The notes below the pieces were generated by a model. It worked only from the letters and a program-made list of their open reading frames with translations, searched no databases and had not been told where the DNA came from. From the NCBI GenBank assembly GCA_036504975.1, contig DASXUF010000194.1, forward strand, positions 1 through 59,260: a stretch of DNA of 59,260 bases. The letters run 5' to 3'. Of the stretch, positions 24,889 through 35,597 are shown in pieces. Positions within the stretch are counted from its first letter, which is position 1, and the number at the start of each line of letters is the position of its first letter. The position numbers and the translations under genes are program-made. Source of the stretch: Candidatus Binatia bacterium (lineage in GTDB: Bacteria; Desulfobacterota; Binatia; UBA9968).

Positions 24889-25770
24889 TCACTTTTTCTT
24901 GTCAATACCTTTCAGATAACGCTCTTCCAGCTTCTCCCACTCTCCCAGCCCAACCAGCCGGTCCCTCTCTTTGAACGTCGTAAGCCGGTCGTCGATAGTC
25001 GCCGTCGAGCCGTCGCGCCTTAGGACGCTCAAAGCCTCCTTAATCGCGTAAATCGCCGCCCGTTGGGTGTCGGAGGGAAAGATCGCGATGCGGTAGCCCA
25101 TTTGTTCCAGGCGCGAACCGGGGAGAAGCGGCGTTTTGCCGCCTTTGAACATGTTCACCATAAGCGGCACGTCGCGAACCGACTTGGCAATGGCCTCAAG
25201 CTCGGCCTCGGATTCGGCGGCTTCGATGAAGACGGCATCGGCCCCGAGTCGCGCAAAGGCGTTGCCGCGTTGAATCGCGTCGTCGAGACCGTGAATCGCC
25301 CGGGAATCGGTGCGGGCGATGATCGTAAAGTCTTTATCGGTGCGGGCTTCGAGCGCTGCCGTGAGCTTATTTTCCATTTCAGCAAGAGGAATAACTTCTT
25401 TTCCTTCCAGGTGGCCGCAGCGTTTGGGCGTGACCTGATCTTCGATGTGTATCGCCGCTACGCCGGCGCGCTCGAACTCACGCACCGTCCGTACGACATT
25501 GAGCGCGTTGCCGTAGCCGGTATCGGCATCGGCGATGACGGGAATTTTTACCGCGCTGACGACTTGTTGCGCTCGTTCGATCACCTCCGACATCGTCATG
25601 AGTCCCAGGTCCGGCACGCCGGTGCTGCGCGCGACAGAGCCACCACTCAAATAGACCGCTTCAAACCCGGCTTCTTCCACCAGGCGCGCGGATAGCCCGT
25701 CGAACGCTCCCGGTGTCAGCAGCAACCGTTTTCGGGCGAGCAGTTCGCGTAGTTTCTTTCGGAGGTTCAT
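24889..25770 (-). CDS. isocitrate lyase / PEP mutase superfamily enzyme
   Basis: A 293-residue TIM-barrel lyase. I place the start at ATG 25770, which overlaps the upstream protease stop as ATGA and has a GGGGAAAG site; the frame extends further but into the other gene. Motifs: LLTPGAFDGLSARLVEEAGF, YLSGGSVA, VIADADTGYGNALNV with the metal aspartates, HIEDQVTPKRCGH with the catalytic Cys loop, and IIARTDSRA. Relatives include methylisocitrate lyase, oxaloacetate decarboxylase and 2,3-dimethylmalate lyase. KRCGH with a Cys points to a C-C lyase rather than a phosphonate mutase. The exact substrate is not readable. Confidence 0.88.
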   Translation of the reverse strand: MNLRKKLRELLARKRLLLTPGAFDGLSARLVEEAGFEAVYLSGGSVARSTGVPDLGLMTMSEVIERAQQVVSAVKIPVIADADTGYGNALNVVRTVREFERAGVAAIHIEDQVTPKRCGHLEGKEVIPLAEMENKLTAALEARTDKDFTIIARTDSRAIHGLDDAIQRGNAFARLGADAVFIEAAESEAELEAIAKSVRDVPLMVNMFKGGKTPLLPGSRLEQMGYRIAIFPSDTQRAAIYAIKEALSVLRRDGSTATIDDRLTTFKERDRLVGLGEWEKLEERYLKGIDKKK

Positions 25771-27053
25771 TTGCTTTCCCCTTGCTTCGATATCCTCCGG
25801 AGCGCATCGATTCGCTCCGCCGGCGATGGATGGGAATAATGATAAGCCGAATACCACGGATGTGGCGTAAGGTTAGAAAGATTTTTAATTGTGAGCTTGA
25901 TCAACGACTCTTCCATCGGTTCTGGATCTTTCAGCACTTCTACGGAGAAGCGGTCGGCCTCGTATTCATGCTTCCGCGAAAGATAGTTCAGCAATGGATG
26001 GAGATAGAACGTGGCGGGGCCGGAAAGCAAGCTCGCCAGCACCAGAGCTACGTGATGAGAGGCTTTTTCGAATCCAAAGGCAGTGAATAGAGGCTCGTAG
26101 TCGATCAGGAAGCTCAAAACATACAGGCCGGCCAAAAGAAAAACCGATTGCAGCACGAGCATCCTGCGAATGTGCTTCATCTTGTAATGGCCGATCTCGT
26201 GCGCCAATACCGCCACGGCTTGATCCACCGTCATCTGCTCGACCAGCGTGTCGAAAAGCACGATGCGCTTGGATTTGCCCAAGCCGGTAAAATAGGCATT
26301 GGAATGGGCCGAGCGGCGCGACCCGTCCATGGTAAAAATACCGCTTGTCTTAAAACCCAACTGATTCGCCAACGCCAGTATCCGCCGTCGCAGCTCGCCT
26401 TCCGGCAAAGGCTCGAATTTGTTGAACAGCGGCGCGATCAAGCTCGGATAGAGCACGACCATCAAAAGCTGAAATCCGATCACAAAGAGAAAAACCCAGA
26501 ACCACCAGTAGGCGCCCGCGGCATCCATCAGCCGGAGGATAACGAAGAGAAACGGAATACCGATCAGAAGCGTGAGCACGAGCCCTTTAATTTTGTCGAG
26601 AACGTAAAGACGGGGCGTCGTCTTGTTAAAGCCAAAGCGCTCTTCGAGGACGAAGGTCGAGTAGATATCGACGGGAAGGCTCAGGATAGAAACGATCAGG
26701 CCGACACTCAGGCAAAAAATAATTCCCGTCGCATAAGTCGCCGCGGGAAAATGCGCTCCGAGATTTTGCGCGAAGCGGTCGAGGGCGGGAAGGACGCCGC
26801 CGAAGAGGATCCAAAGCGTCACCAGCGCACCGTAGATCGCCGCCCAGCGCTGGAAGCGCCCTTTGGTTACGGTGTATTCCACCGACTTTTCATAATCCTC
26901 GCGGCTCATGACGCCGGCAAAGAAGTCGGGGATTTTACCCTCGGCCGATCGCCTCCTGACGTAGGCGAGGTTCTGTTCGTTGAGAATAAATTCGACGAAA
27001 AATTCAAGGAAGAAGAGGACGAGAACCAGGCCGATGATGAACTGGGGGGTCAA
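25767..27053 (-). CDS. M48-family membrane zinc protease (Ste24/CAAX type)
   Basis: A 428-residue polytopic membrane protein. Hydrophobic helices lie at about 5-25, 70-90, 105-128, 157-176, 182-204, 298-318 and 330-352. The zinc motif HEIGH is at 285-289 (AVLAHEIGHYKMKH), with the third ligand in YEADRFSVE near 368. This matches Ste24-like CAAX proteases, which in bacteria act in membrane-protein quality control. It lies 11 bases after clpA and overlaps the next gene by four bases, so a proteolysis operon clpS-clpA-M48 is likely. Confidence 0.93.
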   Translation of the reverse strand: MTPQFIIGLVLVLFFLEFFVEFILNEQNLAYVRRRSAEGKIPDFFAGVMSREDYEKSVEYTVTKGRFQRWAAIYGALVTLWILFGGVLPALDRFAQNLGAHFPAATYATGIIFCLSVGLIVSILSLPVDIYSTFVLEERFGFNKTTPRLYVLDKIKGLVLTLLIGIPFLFVILRLMDAAGAYWWFWVFLFVIGFQLLMVVLYPSLIAPLFNKFEPLPEGELRRRILALANQLGFKTSGIFTMDGSRRSAHSNAYFTGLGKSKRIVLFDTLVEQMTVDQAVAVLAHEIGHYKMKHIRRMLVLQSVFLLAGLYVLSFLIDYEPLFTAFGFEKASHHVALVLASLLSGPATFYLHPLLNYLSRKHEYEADRFSVEVLKDPEPMEESLIKLTIKNLSNLTPHPWYSAYHYSHPSPAERIDALRRISKQGESK

Positions 27054-27064
27054 TTGGCCCCGGC

Positions 27065-29343
<2,279 letters not shown>

Positions 29344-29344
<1 letters not shown>

Positions 29345-29658
29345 CACGCCTCTTCCATCGTGCACTTCAAGGGATATTCATTCTGCCGCGCTAAACTCTC
29401 GACCAGAGCCACCTTGGTCTCGGCGACCTCGTAGGTATAGACGCCCGCGACGCCGATCCCCTTGCGATGGACGTGGAGCATGATCTGAACGGCTTCGGTT
29501 TGCTCCTTGTGAAAGACATATTGGAGTACCTGGACGACAAATTCTTTGGTGGTGTAATCGTCGTTGTGCAGCAGGACCTTGTAGAGCGGAGGTTTTTTGA
29601 GCTTCTTCTCGGTCTCGGTGACAACCTCATGATCGAATTCTACTTCCCGGCGGCTCAT
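29344..29658 (-). CDS. clpS: ClpS adaptor
   Basis: N-end-rule adaptor that brings substrates to ClpA. ATG 29658 behind an AGGAAGG site gives 104 residues. Family motifs are intact: PPLYKVLLHNDDYTTKEFVVQVLQ, with the substrate pocket Asn-Asp-Asp, MLHVHRKGIGVAGVYTYEVAETK, and a C-terminal QNEYPLKCTMEEA. The first 20 residues are the charged ClpA-activating tail. The stop overlaps the clpA start by one base, so adaptor and unfoldase are made together. Confidence 0.96.
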
Positions 29659-29812
29659 GTGTCGCCTTCCTCGCGAAACCTGAATGTAAGCTAACACGCT
29701 TCTAAAGACCGTGCAATCTTGCAACCCATCCTCTTGCAGCACCCGTTGAAAAAAGAGATATTTGAAGCAGCTTCCTTTGTTCCGCTCACGCGAAGTCGAA
29801 GAACTAATCACT

Positions 29813-29824
29813 GGAGGTTCCTCC
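29813..29824 (+). promoter_or_regulatory. ribosome site inside a tight inverted repeat
   Basis: GGAGGTTCCTCC is a perfect inverted repeat directly before ATG 29826. The GGAGG is the ribosome site of the CBS gene, and a 4-bp stem with a GTTC loop could hide it. It may be a simple translational brake, or chance. Confidence 0.3.
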
Positions 29825-29825
29825 T

Positions 29826-30686
29826 ATGCTGTCCAACAAAGTTCACGAGCTCATGACGCGCGACCCGATCACCGTCTCCGTGTCAAGCACGATCTTCGAG
29901 GTCATGGAGCTGATGGCGGCAAAAAATATCGGACGCGCGATCATCACGGAAAACCAAGCCACGGTCGGCATATTTACGGAGAAAGACGTCCTCAAGCGCG
30001 TGATGAGCTCCCGGCTCGACCCCAAATCCACCCCGATCAAAAAGGTTATGACGAGCCCGGTCCGTTCCGTTCCGGAAGACACGCACATCATCGAGGCGCT
30101 GGCGAAAATGTACCGCTCGAAGTTTCGCCATCTTCTCGTGCGCGAGAAAAAAGGGAAGATCGTCGGCATCATCTCGATGCGGCGCATTCTTGAGTTCGCC
30201 GTCGAATTGGGACAGCGCCTGGCGGAAAGCCAGACCGTCGGCAATATCATGTCGAAGGACCTCGTCACGATCGAGGCTGCGCAGTCGATTCAAGACGCGA
30301 TCGATCTCATGATCAAGAAGGACAAGGGCTGTGTCGCCGTCATGAGCCAAGGGAAGCTCGCGGGGATCGTTACCGAACGCGACGTATTGAAGCGCGTCGC
30401 CGTCAAAGGACTCGACACAAAAAACACGCCCGTTCAGAAGGTCATGACGACCAATTTGGTGACCCTGCCTGAGACGGCCCTGATCGGACAAGTTCTGGAA
30501 GAGATGCACAAGCGGCGGTTTCGTCATATGGTGATCTTGGGGGCGGGAAATCAACTCGTCGGGATTGTTTCGATGCGCGACGTCCTCAAGTATGCGAAGG
30601 CTCTCGACGTGGATGAAAACGTGCGCAGCACATGGAAGGAAATCGAGGAGTTTTGGGAGTCCGATGAGCATTATACCCCGGGGTAA
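29826..30686 (+). CDS. quadruple-CBS-domain protein
   Basis: A 286-residue soluble protein made of four CBS motifs in two Bateman modules: about residues 8-60 (MTRDPITVSVSSTIFEVMEL), 72-125 (MTSPVRSVPEDTHIIEAL, then IVGIISMRRIL), 140-195 (MSKDLVTIEAAQSIQDAIDL) and 207-262 (MTTNLVTLPETALIGQVLEE). There is no enzymatic or membrane domain. Stand-alone CBS proteins bind adenine nucleotides (AMP, ATP, SAM) and pass energy status to partners. It is divergent from clpS (167 bases apart) and upstream of the 2-oxoacid:ferredoxin oxidoreductase, so it may sense energy state, an inference. Confidence 0.92.
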   Translation: MLSNKVHELMTRDPITVSVSSTIFEVMELMAAKNIGRAIITENQATVGIFTEKDVLKRVMSSRLDPKSTPIKKVMTSPVRSVPEDTHIIEALAKMYRSKFRHLLVREKKGKIVGIISMRRILEFAVELGQRLAESQTVGNIMSKDLVTIEAAQSIQDAIDLMIKKDKGCVAVMSQGKLAGIVTERDVLKRVAVKGLDTKNTPVQKVMTTNLVTLPETALIGQVLEEMHKRRFRHMVILGAGNQLVGIVSMRDVLKYAKALDVDENVRSTWKEIEEFWESDEHYTPG

Positions 30687-30769
30687 TGGGTCCCTTTTTG
30701 TTGTCTTTACGGGCGATCCCTGGTAAGTTAATAAAATTAGGGAGGGGGAGGTAACTCAGCGGTTCAATT

Positions 30770-32623
30770 ATGGAAACATCAACCATCAACGATCTCAGCA
30801 TATCCATTGCGACCGAAAACGGGACCGGCAGCGCGTCGGCCAATAACATCGTGTTCAAGGCGATTTTCAAGATGGGAATCCCCTGCTCTTCGAAGAACAT
30901 GTTCCCGTCGAACATTCAGGGCTTGCCGACCTGGTATCAGATTCGGGCCTCCGCCGACGGCTACATGGCCCGCAAGGACGTGATCGACGTCGTGGTCATG
31001 TTCAACGACGCGACCGCCGCGAAGGACATTTATCGCGTCCGGGACGGCGGCATCATTATTTACGACGACTCCACACCGCTTTCCCCTACTCTCAAGAGGG
31101 ACGGCGTCCAGTATTTTGGCGTCCCGGCCAACAAGCTCATCCAAAAAATCGTGCCCGCCTCGCCGCTCCGCGTCAAGCAGCGAAACATGGTTTACGTCGG
31201 CGCCCTGGCCGCGCTTTTCGGCATTGACATGGAGACGATCAAAGCTGTCCTGCAAGACACCTTCGGCAAAAAACCGGCGGTTATCGAGTCGAACCTCGTC
31301 TGCATCGAGGCCGGATTCAACCACGTAAAAGAAAAAGGCTACACGCAGAACATCGGCCGGCTGGAACCCATCCCCAACGGCAACAAGGGCAAGATCATCA
31401 CCGAGGGGAACACTTCCTGCGCCTTGGGCGCCATCTACGGCGGCGCATCGGTCATCTGCTGGTATCCTATCACTCCCTCAAGCTCGCTGGCCGAAGCCAT
31501 CGAGTACTACATGCCGCGCCTCAGGAAGACCGACGGCAAGGCAGCTTACGCGATCGTTCAAGCGGAAGACGAAATCGCCGCCGCCGGCATGGTCGTCGGC
31601 GCGGGATGGATGGGGGCGCGCTCCATGACCTCCACTTCCGGGCCGGGGCTTTCGCTCATGAACGAGACGATCGGACTGGCCTACTTTGCCGAGATCCCCT
31701 GTGTCTACTTCATCATCCAGCGCGGCGGACCCTCGACCGGGCTACCGACGCGGACGCAGCAGGCCGACATCCAGCTTATGTACTACGCCTCGCACGGCGA
31801 TACCCGCCACATCATTTTGATTCCTCACGACATGAAATCCTGCTTCGATCTCTCGCGCCGAAGCTTTGACTACGCCGAGCGCTTTCAGACGCCGGTCTTC
31901 GTCATGATGGACCTCGACCTCGGCATGAACCTCTGGTCTTCGGAGCCGCTGAAGCTCGAGAAAGAACCTTTCGACCGGGGCAAGCTTCTTACGGCGGAGC
32001 AGCTCGAACAATGGGAGAAGCAAGGGAAAAAATTCCGCCGTTACTTCGACCAGGACGGCGACGGGATTCCCTATCGGACGATTCCCGGAAATCCGAATCG
32101 AAAAGCTTCTTACTTCACCCGCGGCTCGGGCCACGATTCCGACGCGCGCTACTCCGAAGACGAAAAAGACTACAAAGAGACTCTCGACCGGCTGAGAAAA
32201 AAGTTCGAGACCTCCCGCAAGTACGTTCCCAAGCCGATCGTCGAAATGCAGGAAGGCGTCAAGACCGGGGTCATCTGCTTCGGCTCGAGTTACGAGGCCG
32301 TGCGCGAAGCGCGGGACCGCTTGAAGGCTTCGGGACTTAAGACCGATCACCTGTTGTTGCGGGCTTTGCCTTTGACGGAAGAAACCAGAAAATTCGTCGC
32401 CGCTCACGACGTGATTTATCTCGTCGAGCAAAACCGCGACGCGCAGATGGCTTCGATCTTCAAAGACGAGTGGCCGGACCTCGGCGCAAAGATCGTCAGC
32501 GTTCTCATCTACGACGGCCTCCCCGTAACGACTTTGGAAGTCGTGCGCCAGATCCGGCAGCATCACGGCGGCGAGCTAAAAAAAGAGGAAGAGAAATGGC
32601 AGGAGAAAAAGCTAATCGCCTAA
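30770..32623 (+). CDS. korA: 2-oxoacid:ferredoxin oxidoreductase, fused gamma-alpha subunit
   Basis: Large subunit of a two-subunit thiamine enzyme that oxidises (or reductively makes) a 2-oxoacid with ferredoxin and CoA. It has 617 residues. The N-terminal gamma domain (about 1-190; GQGGQG-type region replaced by ATENGTGSASANNIVFKAIF, then VVVMFNDATA) precedes the alpha domain (about 215-617) with CWYPITPSSSLAEAIEYY, AEDEIAAAGMVVGAGWMGAR, STSGPGLSLMNETIGLAYFAEIP and RGGPSTGLPTRTQQAD. This fused form with a separate beta chain is the 2-oxoglutarate (KorAB-like) type, used in the TCA or reductive TCA cycle. The beta gene overlaps its end by 28 bases. Confidence 0.9.
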   Translation: METSTINDLSISIATENGTGSASANNIVFKAIFKMGIPCSSKNMFPSNIQGLPTWYQIRASADGYMARKDVIDVVVMFNDATAAKDIYRVRDGGIIIYDDSTPLSPTLKRDGVQYFGVPANKLIQKIVPASPLRVKQRNMVYVGALAALFGIDMETIKAVLQDTFGKKPAVIESNLVCIEAGFNHVKEKGYTQNIGRLEPIPNGNKGKIITEGNTSCALGAIYGGASVICWYPITPSSSLAEAIEYYMPRLRKTDGKAAYAIVQAEDEIAAAGMVVGAGWMGARSMTSTSGPGLSLMNETIGLAYFAEIPCVYFIIQRGGPSTGLPTRTQQADIQLMYYASHGDTRHIILIPHDMKSCFDLSRRSFDYAERFQTPVFVMMDLDLGMNLWSSEPLKLEKEPFDRGKLLTAEQLEQWEKQGKKFRRYFDQDGDGIPYRTIPGNPNRKASYFTRGSGHDSDARYSEDEKDYKETLDRLRKKFETSRKYVPKPIVEMQEGVKTGVICFGSSYEAVREARDRLKASGLKTDHLLLRALPLTEETRKFVAAHDVIYLVEQNRDAQMASIFKDEWPDLGAKIVSVLIYDGLPVTTLEVVRQIRQHHGGELKKEEEKWQEKKLIA

Positions 32624-33624
32624 GCTTAACCGAGAAGGACTACGAGGGCGCGCCCTCGACGATGTGCCGGGGCTGCGGACACGACGCGATCTCGGCATCG
32701 GTCATGCGGGCGTTTTTCGAGAGCAGCGTCGATCCGCGGAGAGTCGTCAAGCTCTCCGGCATCGGCTGCTCGTCGAAAACCCCTGCTTATTTTCTCAGCC
32801 AATCTTTCGGCTTCAACGCCGTACACGGACGCATGTCCGCAGTGGCGACCGGCGTCAATCTCGCCAACCACGCGCTGATTCCGATCGGCGTATCGGGCGA
32901 CGGCGACACGGCGGCTATCGGACTCGGCAACTTCTGCCACATGATGCGGCGCAATGTGAACATTACCTATATCGTGGAAAACAACGGCGTCTACGGTCTT
33001 ACCAAAGGCCAGTTTTCAGCCACGGCGGACAAAGGCAGCGTGATGAAGGGGGGCAAGGTCAACGACATTCCCGCGCTCGACATCTGCGAGCTGGCTATTA
33101 TCCTCGGTGCGACCTACGTCGCGCGGAGTTTTTCCGGTGATCGCAAGCAGTTATCGCCGCTGATTCAGGGAGCGCTGGCGCACAAAGGCAGCGCCATTCT
33201 CGACGTGATCAGCCCGTGCGTGACGTTCAACAACCACGAAGGCTCGACCAAGAGCCTCAAGTACGTGAAGGAGCATTTAGACCCGATCCACGACATCGAC
33301 TTCATCCCACCTTATCAGAATATCGAAGTGGATTATAAAGAAGGGACGGAACATCCGGTTACGCTGCACGACGGCTCGCGCATCGTTCTCCACAAGCTCG
33401 GAAAGGACTACGACCCGACCAGCAGGATGCAGGCGCTCCAAATGATCCACGCGTCGGTGGCCGAAGGAAAATTCTTGACCGGGCTTATCTACTACGATCC
33501 CAACCGGCTGGATTTTGCCACGGAGCTGAATCTCGGCGACACGCCGCTCGCCGAGCTGGAGGAGAGCGTGCTGCAGCCGCCGGCGGAATTGCTCGACCGC
33601 ATCAACGCCGACTTCATGAAGTAA
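32596..33624 (+). CDS. korB: 2-oxoacid:ferredoxin oxidoreductase, beta subunit
   Basis: Thiamine-diphosphate and [4Fe-4S] subunit paired with the alpha chain. I use ATG 32596, inside the alpha gene and behind GAGGAAGAG, giving 342 residues; the longer frame is Arg-rich shadow sequence. Motifs: STMCRGCGHDAISAS and SGIGCSSKTP with cluster cysteines, then the TPP motif from VSGDGDTAAIGLGNFCHMMR to IVENNGVYGL, and SPCVTFNNHEG with a further Cys. The absence of the long KorD-type ferredoxin domain fits a two-subunit enzyme. 2-oxoglutarate is the likeliest substrate, but pyruvate or indolepyruvate cannot be ruled out by eye. Confidence 0.9.
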   Translation: MAGEKANRLSLTEKDYEGAPSTMCRGCGHDAISASVMRAFFESSVDPRRVVKLSGIGCSSKTPAYFLSQSFGFNAVHGRMSAVATGVNLANHALIPIGVSGDGDTAAIGLGNFCHMMRRNVNITYIVENNGVYGLTKGQFSATADKGSVMKGGKVNDIPALDICELAIILGATYVARSFSGDRKQLSPLIQGALAHKGSAILDVISPCVTFNNHEGSTKSLKYVKEHLDPIHDIDFIPPYQNIEVDYKEGTEHPVTLHDGSRIVLHKLGKDYDPTSRMQALQMIHASVAEGKFLTGLIYYDPNRLDFATELNLGDTPLAELEESVLQPPAELLDRINADFMK

Positions 33625-33697
33625 TCCTTGGCGCCGATAACGGGCGCCTGCTACGTTGCCGCTTCAGCCTGGCATTTTTCTTATCCCCGCTCCCCAA

Positions 33698-33718
33698 CCC
33701 TCTCCCTGTGGGAGAGGG
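33698..33718. repeat. REP-like GC palindrome
   Basis: A perfect 9-bp stem CCCTCTCCC / GGGAGAGGG with a TGT loop, flanked by CCCCAA and AAGGGTGAGGG. This type of short extragenic palindrome is scattered in many GC-rich genomes. It lies between the convergent korB and hydrolase genes (33625-33815), with no T run, and may act as a bidirectional message end. Confidence 0.6.
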
Positions 33719-33815
33719 AAGGGTGAGGGAAATATGCTCCGGCGCGAGGCTTCGCGGCGCCTTGCATCCGCCACGTTCTTGGCGCCAAGGTTTCTAGTCG
33801 TTTGATGCCGGAAGG

Positions 33816-34466
33816 TTAAGAAACCGCCGCTTTCTTCTGTCCCAGTCCCCGCCAGGTTTGAATGATCTCGTCCGACGTCGCCACGAGGCCAAAGTGGCGG
33901 CGCATATTCTCCAGCGTCGATTCGTGCATTTTAAGATCGTACGCCGCCGAGCAATCGCCCACCATCGTTACGTAATAATCGTACATGTAGGCGTCCCGCG
34001 TCGTGGTCTCGACGCAGACGTTGGTCGCCACGCCCGTAGTTAACACACTCTCGATGCCCTTTGCCTTAAGAACGGTGTTGAGGTCGGTGTTGATAAACGC
34101 GCTATAGCGATGCTTGATGACCACCCTCTCGGATGGCAGCGGTGAAATGCCCTCGTAGAACTCGGCGCCCCACGTTCCCTCTCGGCAGGTATTTAAAACT
34201 TTTTGCTGCGACTTGCGATAAATCCAGCTCGGCGTGTCGGTCCACTCGCCGTGCGTCGTTTTGATATAGACGACCGTCAGGCCGACGCGCCGCGCCTCGT
34301 CGATGAGACGGATGAGCCTCGGCACCATCACTACCGACGCGCTCACGTCCTCGCCGCGCTGGGCCGCGCTGCCCTTCGGGCTCACGAAGTCATTCTGCAC
34401 GTCGACGACGAGAAGCGCCGACCAGCGCGGATCCCATCTTTCCGTTGGAGTTTTAAGCACCAGCAT
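33816..34466 (-). CDS. isochorismatase-family cysteine hydrolase, RutB-like
   Basis: A 216-residue cytoplasmic hydrolase. The catalytic triad is visible: Asp in LLVVDVQNDFVSPKG, Lys in RVVIKHRYSAFINTDL, and Cys in TTGVATNVCVETTTRDAY, with the cis-peptide before Val-Cys. The sequence follows the RutB pattern (peroxyureidoacrylate or ureidoacrylate amidohydrolase), but no other rut gene is nearby, so carbamoyl or other amides are possible substrates. ATG 34466 has a very strong AAGGAGG site. It lies 41 bases downstream of the molybdopterin-binding gene in the same direction. Confidence 0.88.
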   Translation of the reverse strand: MLVLKTPTERWDPRWSALLVVDVQNDFVSPKGSAAQRGEDVSASVVMVPRLIRLIDEARRVGLTVVYIKTTHGEWTDTPSWIYRKSQQKVLNTCREGTWGAEFYEGISPLPSERVVIKHRYSAFINTDLNTVLKAKGIESVLTTGVATNVCVETTTRDAYMYDYYVTMVGDCSAAYDLKMHESTLENMRRHFGLVATSDEIIQTWRGLGQKKAAVS

Positions 34467-34507
34467 GAGTTCCTCCTTAAAGTTAAGCTTTCAGCCTGAT
34501 TGCTGTT

Positions 34508-35497
34508 TTAGTGTTCGTGCTTTCTTTGCAATCCGCCGTGACCCATCGCGACGATATCCGCGCGTGTAATTGTTTCGCCTGCGAGCAGGCGCGGCAGGAG
34601 CACGTCGAAAGCCGTGATCGGATCGTGCATCACGCAGCCGGAGAGTCCCAGGATCGGAATTTCTTTTAAGTACGCCATGAGGAACATCGAGCCGGGAAGT
34701 ACGGGAAAGCCATGGCATTCGACCTGAGCGCCGCTACGCCGGATGCCTTCGGGTGTGAGATCGTCCGGATCGACCGACATGCCGCCGCTAACCAAAATAA
34801 GGTCGGCGCCTGCCGCCTCTGCCTCTTTGATGTTCCGGGCGATCACGTCCGGATCGTCGGGCGCGAGCTTGGCGCTTTCCAACTCGGTCCCCATATCCGC
34901 CAGCTTCCGCCGCACCACCGGCTCAAAGCCGTCTTTGATCCTGCCGGTATACACCTCGCTGCCCGTGACGATTAAATGAACCCGTCGCGGCGGAATCAGG
35001 ACGATCATCACGATCGGTTTTCCTTTGCAGATCGCCTCGGCCCGCTTGACCAATTCTTCTTTCACGACGACGGGAATCGTCCGCGTGCCGCCTATCACCT
35101 CGCCCTTCTTCACGTGCCTGTCGGTCGTGAGCGTAGCGAGCATCAAATCTCCTAAAGCGTTGAACCGGGTGAGACGCGCCGCGTCGATCTTTAACAGTCC
35201 GGGGGACTCGGCGATAAGGCTGACCTTGCCTTCCACCGGCTCGGTCAAACGGATATTCGGCCCCGCCGCCGCCTTGGCCAACCTTTTCGCGGCGTCCTCT
35301 TCGTGAAGCTCGTCCTGGTCCAACTCCATGACGTAGATGTGCGCCTTGCCGACGTCGAGTAGCTTGGACACGTCTTCGGGCCGGATCACGTGGCCGCGGC
35401 GAAACGCCGGTCCTTTGTGCTTCCCCGGAACGATCTCTGTGATATCATGAGCCAACGGCAGGCCGACCGCTTCTTCTACGGGTATCACCTTAAGCAT
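34508..35497 (-). CDS. molybdopterin-binding (MoeA/MogA-like) protein
   Basis: I start at ATG 35497 (MLKVIPVEEAVGLPLAHDIT), giving 329 residues; the longer frame adds an unlike leader. The N-terminal part (about 1-80) resembles MoeA domain I and includes PGKHKGPAFRRGHVI. The MoCF-biosynthesis fold follows from about 175: VHLIVTGSEVYTGRIKD in place of the classical GDEL loop, AGADLILVSGGMSVDPDDLTPE, and FPVLPGSMFLMAYLKEIPILGLSG. MoeA domain IV is absent and the protein is shorter than MoeA (about 400). It may insert metal or bind cofactor precursors; with moaA at 44 kb it points to molybdenum-cofactor use. Confidence 0.82.
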   Translation of the reverse strand: MLKVIPVEEAVGLPLAHDITEIVPGKHKGPAFRRGHVIRPEDVSKLLDVGKAHIYVMELDQDELHEEDAAKRLAKAAAGPNIRLTEPVEGKVSLIAESPGLLKIDAARLTRFNALGDLMLATLTTDRHVKKGEVIGGTRTIPVVVKEELVKRAEAICKGKPIVMIVLIPPRRVHLIVTGSEVYTGRIKDGFEPVVRRKLADMGTELESAKLAPDDPDVIARNIKEAEAAGADLILVSGGMSVDPDDLTPEGIRRSGAQVECHGFPVLPGSMFLMAYLKEIPILGLSGCVMHDPITAFDVLLPRLLAGETITRADIVAMGHGGLQRKHEH

Positions 35498-35597
35498 AAA
35501 TCTCTCGAACGAGCACGGTTCTTTATATATCGCTCTCCCATTTAATTTTCCAACGTGGGTTGTCTTTCGCCGGCACGAATATGATAGAAGCAGGCTC

